Source: Halopseudomonas oceani (GTDB lineage Bacteria > Pseudomonadota > Gammaproteobacteria > Pseudomonadales > Pseudomonadaceae). Taken from it: DNA of 64,000 nt. Where the stretch lies: positions 1 through 64,000 of the forward strand of contig NZ_PPSK01000015.1 in the NCBI RefSeq assembly GCF_002903165.1, written 5' to 3'. Each line of letters begins with the position of its first letter. The first letter of the stretch is position 1. Below the pieces are notes generated by a model. It saw nothing but the letters and a program-made list of their open reading frames with translations, had not been told where the DNA came from and did no database searches. The position numbers and the translations under genes were made by a program. Below, piece after piece: positions 59,979-64,000 of the stretch.

Positions 59979-62900
59979 TCACACCCTCGGCATCAAGTCG
60001 ATAGACCAAGCCTCCAACTGTCCCTGCGATACTTGGGAGCTATCGAGCAGATCAAGCAGTTCTTCCTGTCGCGGCTGACCAAAGACCACCCGGTAAGCAG
60101 CCAACTGGCGTTTCAACCTGGCGAAGGCCTCAACCTCGCTGGTGTAAGGCAATGCCGGCACATGGCGCTCGATCCGAGCCTCTCCCGGTGCGACCCAATA
60201 AGGCACTAGTTCGCTGCGGCCCTGCGCACGCGCTTCCCGATCAGCGCGCACAAAGATTTCTTGCCAGAGGTTTTGACCGGGGCGCCAGTTACACAGTGAC
60301 TCGGAGGAAAAGCGGGCGGCAACATTCTTACGTACTGCGTGCCCCTTATACCGATGCACCCGTCCCTCCCGCTGCTCCATATCCACCGGATTACCGGGCA
60401 GGTTCCAGTGAACAATCCGATGACACCACGGATGGAAGTCAAGCCCCTCTTGTCCCACTGATGTACTCGAGAGCAGGAATGGGCGGAATGGGCTGTTGAA
60501 GGCCTTTCGTACTGCGTCCTGAGTCAAACCGCCCTCCTCTGACTGCAAATGCCCAAAGCGCAGAGCAAACATCATCCGCAGATGCAGCTCCTCCGTCTCA
60601 ACCTGTTTACCCTTAACCCGATAGCAGCGAGCCAGCACTCGTGAAGGCCGTGGCTCTACCATTTCCACCACATCGGCTACGCAGTCACGGCAGACGGAGT
60701 TGATTTCCTGGCCTGCCGCCCAACCATGCTGCTCGAACACTAGATGCCAGGTTTCGTCGAGCACTGCTTGCAAGTTCCCGTCACGGCAATAGCGCAAGAC
60801 ACGATGCCAGTAGGCATCTTCATCGCTGGAATCAGAACCGGTGGAGTCCAGCTGACGGATAAGGCGAATCGATGCCGGGCGGTTGAACAAACGCCAGAAT
60901 GAATAGGCGGTCCTAGCAGCTAGCTCCCGACGTACCAGCGGTGACAATCCAGGCACATCAAGCATGCGCGCAGCAAGCACAGCCGGCGAGCCAAGCGCTA
61001 CATCAGTTAGGGTTTCAAGCAAGTGATCAGGACGGCGCCCCAGGGTGCTGATATCCAGGGAGAGCAGGTCATCTACGTAGCCAGGCAAATACTCAGGATT
61101 GGGTCGATACTCCGGTGCTGCAGAGTCATGCGGCCAGTCAGACAAAAACTCACGCATGTCAGGATCCAGCAGCAACGGCGCCGCCCATTCCCAACGATTA
61201 TCTACCGCAACATCCTCAGGATCAGGCAAGGTTTGGAGCAGCTCTGCCACCTGACCACGTACCCATTCGCGCCGGTCAACACCTACTGGAGCAGCAAGAG
61301 GATGAGCCTTATCTGCCAGTGTCAGACAGGGCATAAGCAGCAGCAACAGGCGATGCCGGGCTCGAGATCCACTTGTTTCAGTCAGGCGCAACAGGGCGCT
61401 CTGGCGACGATCCGGTTCGTGGTAACTCTCAAAATCAGGCCCCAGCATTCGCCGCTCGGCTTCATAGCTGAGCAGACCACTGACTACATCGGGAACCATG
61501 TTCCAGGCAGAGAACAACAGCGCCTTGCTCTGCCCATGCTGTCCCTCATAGGCTCCAGCCAACGGCCAGTATGGTACGGTCGGTGGCATCCAAAGCAGCT
61601 TCCACAATCCACTGTCGATCAAGCGTTCTCGCAAGTCACGCAGTTTTGCATGTGCATCCGGCACAGGCTCGAGCTTTGAAACAGCATCGATGGACAGCAT
61701 GCTGTCTTGGTGCTCGGTGATGACCTTGGCCAGCTTTTCAGGGAAGCGCTGCTGCGTATCCTGTATCCGCTTGTCCACGTTGTAGCGATGCATGAAGTTG
61801 GCGAGATAGGGGGCGGACTTCCAGTAAACCATTGGATCTCGCTCACCTACCGCACGAAATACCGCATCTGCCGACAGATACTGGCGTACATCCTCAGGCT
61901 GCAGTTTTACGGTATTGCCAGGCTCGACCAGCATACCGTCATGTTCTTCTGTGGCTGCCACGCGCTCGGTGCGAGCCATCACCTCTCGCAGGCAGAGCTC
62001 AAGCTCCTGCTTGGCTGGCAAGATCTGATCCGTTTCTCCCCTAGCTGCAAGACGTAACCCGCGACCAAATTCGGTAATCGCAGACTTCAGACGAGCGCCC
62101 CGCTTCTCGTCATGCCCAAGCAGAAAGGCGGTAGTAGCAATGAAATCCTTATAGTGGTCCTCCTGCTCAATCTCTGCGTCCGTGGTGAACAGCTTGTACG
62201 GAGTTGCGGAGAGCAGCAGCACCCTCGCAGGGACCCCCTCCGATGATTTAGCGCTAAACAGTGCCTGAGCAATCTCTGCCGAAGGATCAGATTCGGCCTG
62301 CTCTGGATCCAGAAGTGTTTTGAAGCGCTGGAACTCATCCACCACTATCAAGTCCGGCTCCAGCGCTTCGACGCAAACCTCAGCCAGCAACTGACGTAGT
62401 TCGCCGATCAAGCGTCGACGCAAATGACCAGCATCCGGCGGGTAGGACTCCCGATAACGAGCGAAGTAGCCGGTTGCAGCGTCAATTACATCCTGTTGCA
62501 GACGCCCACTATCCCGGAATCGCTCCCGGAAACGTGCAGCAATGCCCTCTTCCAGCGGCAGTGGCCAGTCATTGAGCTGCTGACGCCAGCGCTCACGGCT
62601 CTGGACCGCTCCCTGGAGTAAGTTCATCAACCCCACTCGTGGCATAACTACACCGTCGAGGAGGTGAAACAGTAACCGGCGTTCATCCCGCATCCCGGTC
62701 GAACGCCCCATGTCAAAGGAGGTACCTGGGGTAAAGCTGACAAAGTTCAGCTTGCTACCAGCCAATCCCAGCTGCCCCTCACGGGGGGCAAGCTCAGTAG
62801 CGAGCATGGTCAAGCGAGAAGCAAGGGAAAAACTGACCTGGTTGTCACCGGTGATCCGCAGTTTCGGTAGATTGGAGCGGGCAATACTCTGGTTGCTGCA

Positions 62901-63125
62901 GATATAAATCACGTCGATCCGATCGACATCCTGCCAGAGTTTGTCTACTGCGCGAGCGATCACACCTCGGGCGACCAGCGTCTTACCAAGGCCTACTTCA
63001 TCAGCAACAAGGAAACGGCCCGTACTGTCATCAGCATGGAATAGGCGATAGAAAGCATGCTCCACTGTGCGCCGCTGGAAAGTCTTCAGTGGGGCCAGAA
63101 CACTGTCGATATCTGGTCGTTTCAT
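59979..63125 (-). CDS. SNF2-like superfamily 2 helicase
   Basis: 1048 residues from ATG 63125, overlapping the PLD gene's stop by 4 bp. Walker A is in RFLVADEVGLGKTLVARGV (about 38-54), the form typical of SNF2/RapA ATPases. Motif II is LIVVDEFQRFKTLL, a DEFQ variant, and motif III is LLLSATPYKL. The C-terminal lobe has LLSSTSVGQEGLDFHPWC and motif VI NPVDMEQREGRVHRYKG. A long insert of about 400 residues lies between the lobes. Pairing with a PLD-domain protein recalls DISARM (DrmA/DrmC) and other helicase-nuclease defence pairs, but the other DISARM genes are absent, so it may be a stand-alone two-gene system or a BREX accessory. Confidence 0.88.
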   Translation of the reverse strand: MKRPDIDSVLAPLKTFQRRTVEHAFYRLFHADDSTGRFLVADEVGLGKTLVARGVIARAVDKLWQDVDRIDVIYICSNQSIARSNLPKLRITGDNQVSFSLASRLTMLATELAPREGQLGLAGSKLNFVSFTPGTSFDMGRSTGMRDERRLLFHLLDGVVMPRVGLMNLLQGAVQSRERWRQQLNDWPLPLEEGIAARFRERFRDSGRLQQDVIDAATGYFARYRESYPPDAGHLRRRLIGELRQLLAEVCVEALEPDLIVVDEFQRFKTLLDPEQAESDPSAEIAQALFSAKSSEGVPARVLLLSATPYKLFTTDAEIEQEDHYKDFIATTAFLLGHDEKRGARLKSAITEFGRGLRLAARGETDQILPAKQELELCLREVMARTERVAATEEHDGMLVEPGNTVKLQPEDVRQYLSADAVFRAVGERDPMVYWKSAPYLANFMHRYNVDKRIQDTQQRFPEKLAKVITEHQDSMLSIDAVSKLEPVPDAHAKLRDLRERLIDSGLWKLLWMPPTVPYWPLAGAYEGQHGQSKALLFSAWNMVPDVVSGLLSYEAERRMLGPDFESYHEPDRRQSALLRLTETSGSRARHRLLLLLMPCLTLADKAHPLAAPVGVDRREWVRGQVAELLQTLPDPEDVAVDNRWEWAAPLLLDPDMREFLSDWPHDSAAPEYRPNPEYLPGYVDDLLSLDISTLGRRPDHLLETLTDVALGSPAVLAARMLDVPGLSPLVRRELAARTAYSFWRLFNRPASIRLIRQLDSTGSDSSDEDAYWHRVLRYCRDGNLQAVLDETWHLVFEQHGWAAGQEINSVCRDCVADVVEMVEPRPSRVLARCYRVKGKQVETEELHLRMMFALRFGHLQSEEGGLTQDAVRKAFNSPFRPFLLSSTSVGQEGLDFHPWCHRIVHWNLPGNPVDMEQREGRVHRYKGHAVRKNVAARFSSESLCNWRPGQNLWQEIFVRADREARAQGRSELVPYWVAPGEARIERHVPALPYTSEVEAFARLKRQLAAYRVVFGQPRQEELLDLLDSSQVSQGQLEAWSIDLMPRV

Positions 63126-64000
63126 TGAGCTTCCATGTCATTCAGTACTGAATCAACTACTTGCCATACGACATAAAGATCATCGGGCACGATCTTTCGC
63201 CCCTCTTCCGACTGGCGCAAATCAGCAATCAGCCGTCTTACCGGGAGCAGCCGCTGCGGGTCCCTTGAGGCGGCGCGCAGCATGTCTTCCAGCAACGGCT
63301 CACCTCGGAGTCCCTGGCCTCCGGCAAAATTCCAAGTTTGCCCGGAACTGTCCCCGATGAGCCCGGCAATCTCCTCTAGCCCGCCAAGTAAGGCCCGCAG
63401 GAACTGCATGAAACGCTCAGGGCTATCGATCAGGGTGCGTAACACATGATGGATCCGCTCCTCCGGCATCCCTTCTACAGGCAGCTTGATGGCAAGATCG
63501 AGTCTCTCATCATGCCCATCCACGGCGATGCTGAAAGCGATAAATGCCGTCAGCCGGGCAATCGGTAGATACCAGCTGACACCGTCCTGCCACTCCTTAG
63601 CCTGATGCCCTTCAAGCGATAAGGGCCAAGCGGTTAGTGTGACGCCTTGAGGTAGGGCAATCCCACCCTGCACGGCCATTTGCCAATCGTCTTCTGCTGG
63701 TCGACAGCTGACACGCAACTCCGCGCCCAGCAATGCCTCTCGAGCCTGTTTGAGCTTGGTTGCGGCCTCTTGAGCTGATTCTTCCTCAGGCGCGTACTCA
63801 GCAGGCTGATAGTCTTCACACAGACTCTGAAAACCCGACTCCATAAAAAGATTGATGCCAATTCCTTTGCCCCCCGGACGTCCTTTAGGGCCTGAGGCCG
63901 ACGCCATCAGCTCAACATTTCTCCCGGTAAAAGCGGCATCGGTCAGGTTGGCTGAGCCGATAAACCAGGTGGCTCGATGCCCCCACTCAAATACCATCAG
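63122..64000 (-). CDS. PLD-domain protein, partial
   Basis: The frame is open at the right edge; at least 291 codons are inside the window. Near the visible N-terminal end is RATWFIGSANLTDAAFTGRN, the G-SAN...N-E part of an HKD phospholipase D-type motif, so the catalytic H-K part lies at or beyond position 64000. The following ~250 residues are an alpha-helical accessory region that I do not recognise. PLD-family nucleases in defence operons cut DNA (family knowledge). It overlaps the helicase start by 4 bp and must be co-translated with it. Confidence 0.8.
   Translation of the reverse strand: MMVFEWGHRATWFIGSANLTDAAFTGRNVELMASASGPKGRPGGKGIGINLFMESGFQSLCEDYQPAEYAPEEESAQEAATKLKQAREALLGAELRVSCRPAEDDWQMAVQGGIALPQGVTLTAWPLSLEGHQAKEWQDGVSWYLPIARLTAFIAFSIAVDGHDERLDLAIKLPVEGMPEERIHHVLRTLIDSPERFMQFLRALLGGLEEIAGLIGDSSGQTWNFAGGQGLRGEPLLEDMLRAASRDPQRLLPVRRLIADLRQSEEGRKIVPDDLYVVWQVVDSVLNDMEAQ

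Overview
The window looks like an accessory genomic island of a Pseudomonas-like gammaproteobacterium. Small proteins of Pseudomonas type occur in it (a tryptophan-rich small membrane protein, a zinc-ribbon 'GYGS' protein, an AlpA regulator, an Xre/MbcA/ParS antitoxin). There are no ribosomal, tRNA or core metabolic genes, base composition shifts sharply between blocks (RiPP-like and sigma-54 blocks are AT-rich, BREX and SbcCD-like blocks GC-richer), and nearly every operon has a defence-type or mobile-element architecture. Species cannot be fixed from the sequence.

Layout. 1-1.9 kb: partial DinG-type helicase running off the left edge (candidate type IV CRISPR-associated Csf4). 2-4.8 kb: HTH gene, then a gene-poor stretch with an array of 24-bp palindromes. 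4.8-12.7 kb: tandem-AAA ATPase, orphan antitoxin, small membrane protein, AlpA regulator, DUF726-like hydrolase, and the first copy of a ~1.5-kb direct repeat carrying a ~456-aa gene. 12.9-17.9 kb: SbcD-like nuclease, SbcC-like ATPase, PLD-like nuclease and a small membrane protein, reading leftward. 19.4-29.4 kb: a five-gene leftward operon (SF1 helicase, PIN-domain protein, coiled-coil protein, ClpB-type AAA+ ATPase, radical-SAM activase-like protein); I find no match to a named defence system and regard it as the best candidate for something undescribed. 29.5-31.3 kb: IS3-family remnant and the second direct-repeat copy. 31.4-34.8 kb: an AT-rich RiPP-like cluster (short precursor-like peptide, LRR protein, JmjC/cupin oxygenase, radical SAM-SPASM protein). 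34.9-39.7 kb: a protein with a HEPN-like motif, then a sigma-54-dependent unit (GAFTGA activator divergent from a glycine-zipper protein and a YaaW-GTPase fusion, with a near-consensus -24/-12 promoter). 39.7-59.3 kb: a complete type 1 BREX operon read leftward: small HTH, brxA, brxB, brxC, pglX, GmrSD/BrxU-like DUF262 protein, pglZ, brxL. 59.8-64 kb: a broken WYL regulator and a helicase plus PLD pair running off the right edge.

The most striking structural feature is in BREX: pglX is split exactly between its methyltransferase half and its C-terminal half by ~4.4 kb holding a degenerate AAA stub, a Shedu-like DUF4263 nuclease and a DRT1 reverse transcriptase-nitrilase. All five reading frames are joined by 1- to 4-bp stop/start overlaps, so the interruption may be expressed as one translationally coupled message. 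The BREX-proximal WYL regulator (BrxR/CapW type) is reduced to its first ~60 codons and carries an in-frame TAG, suggesting altered control of the island.

All functional calls rest on motifs and neighbourhood read by eye; no database searches were possible.
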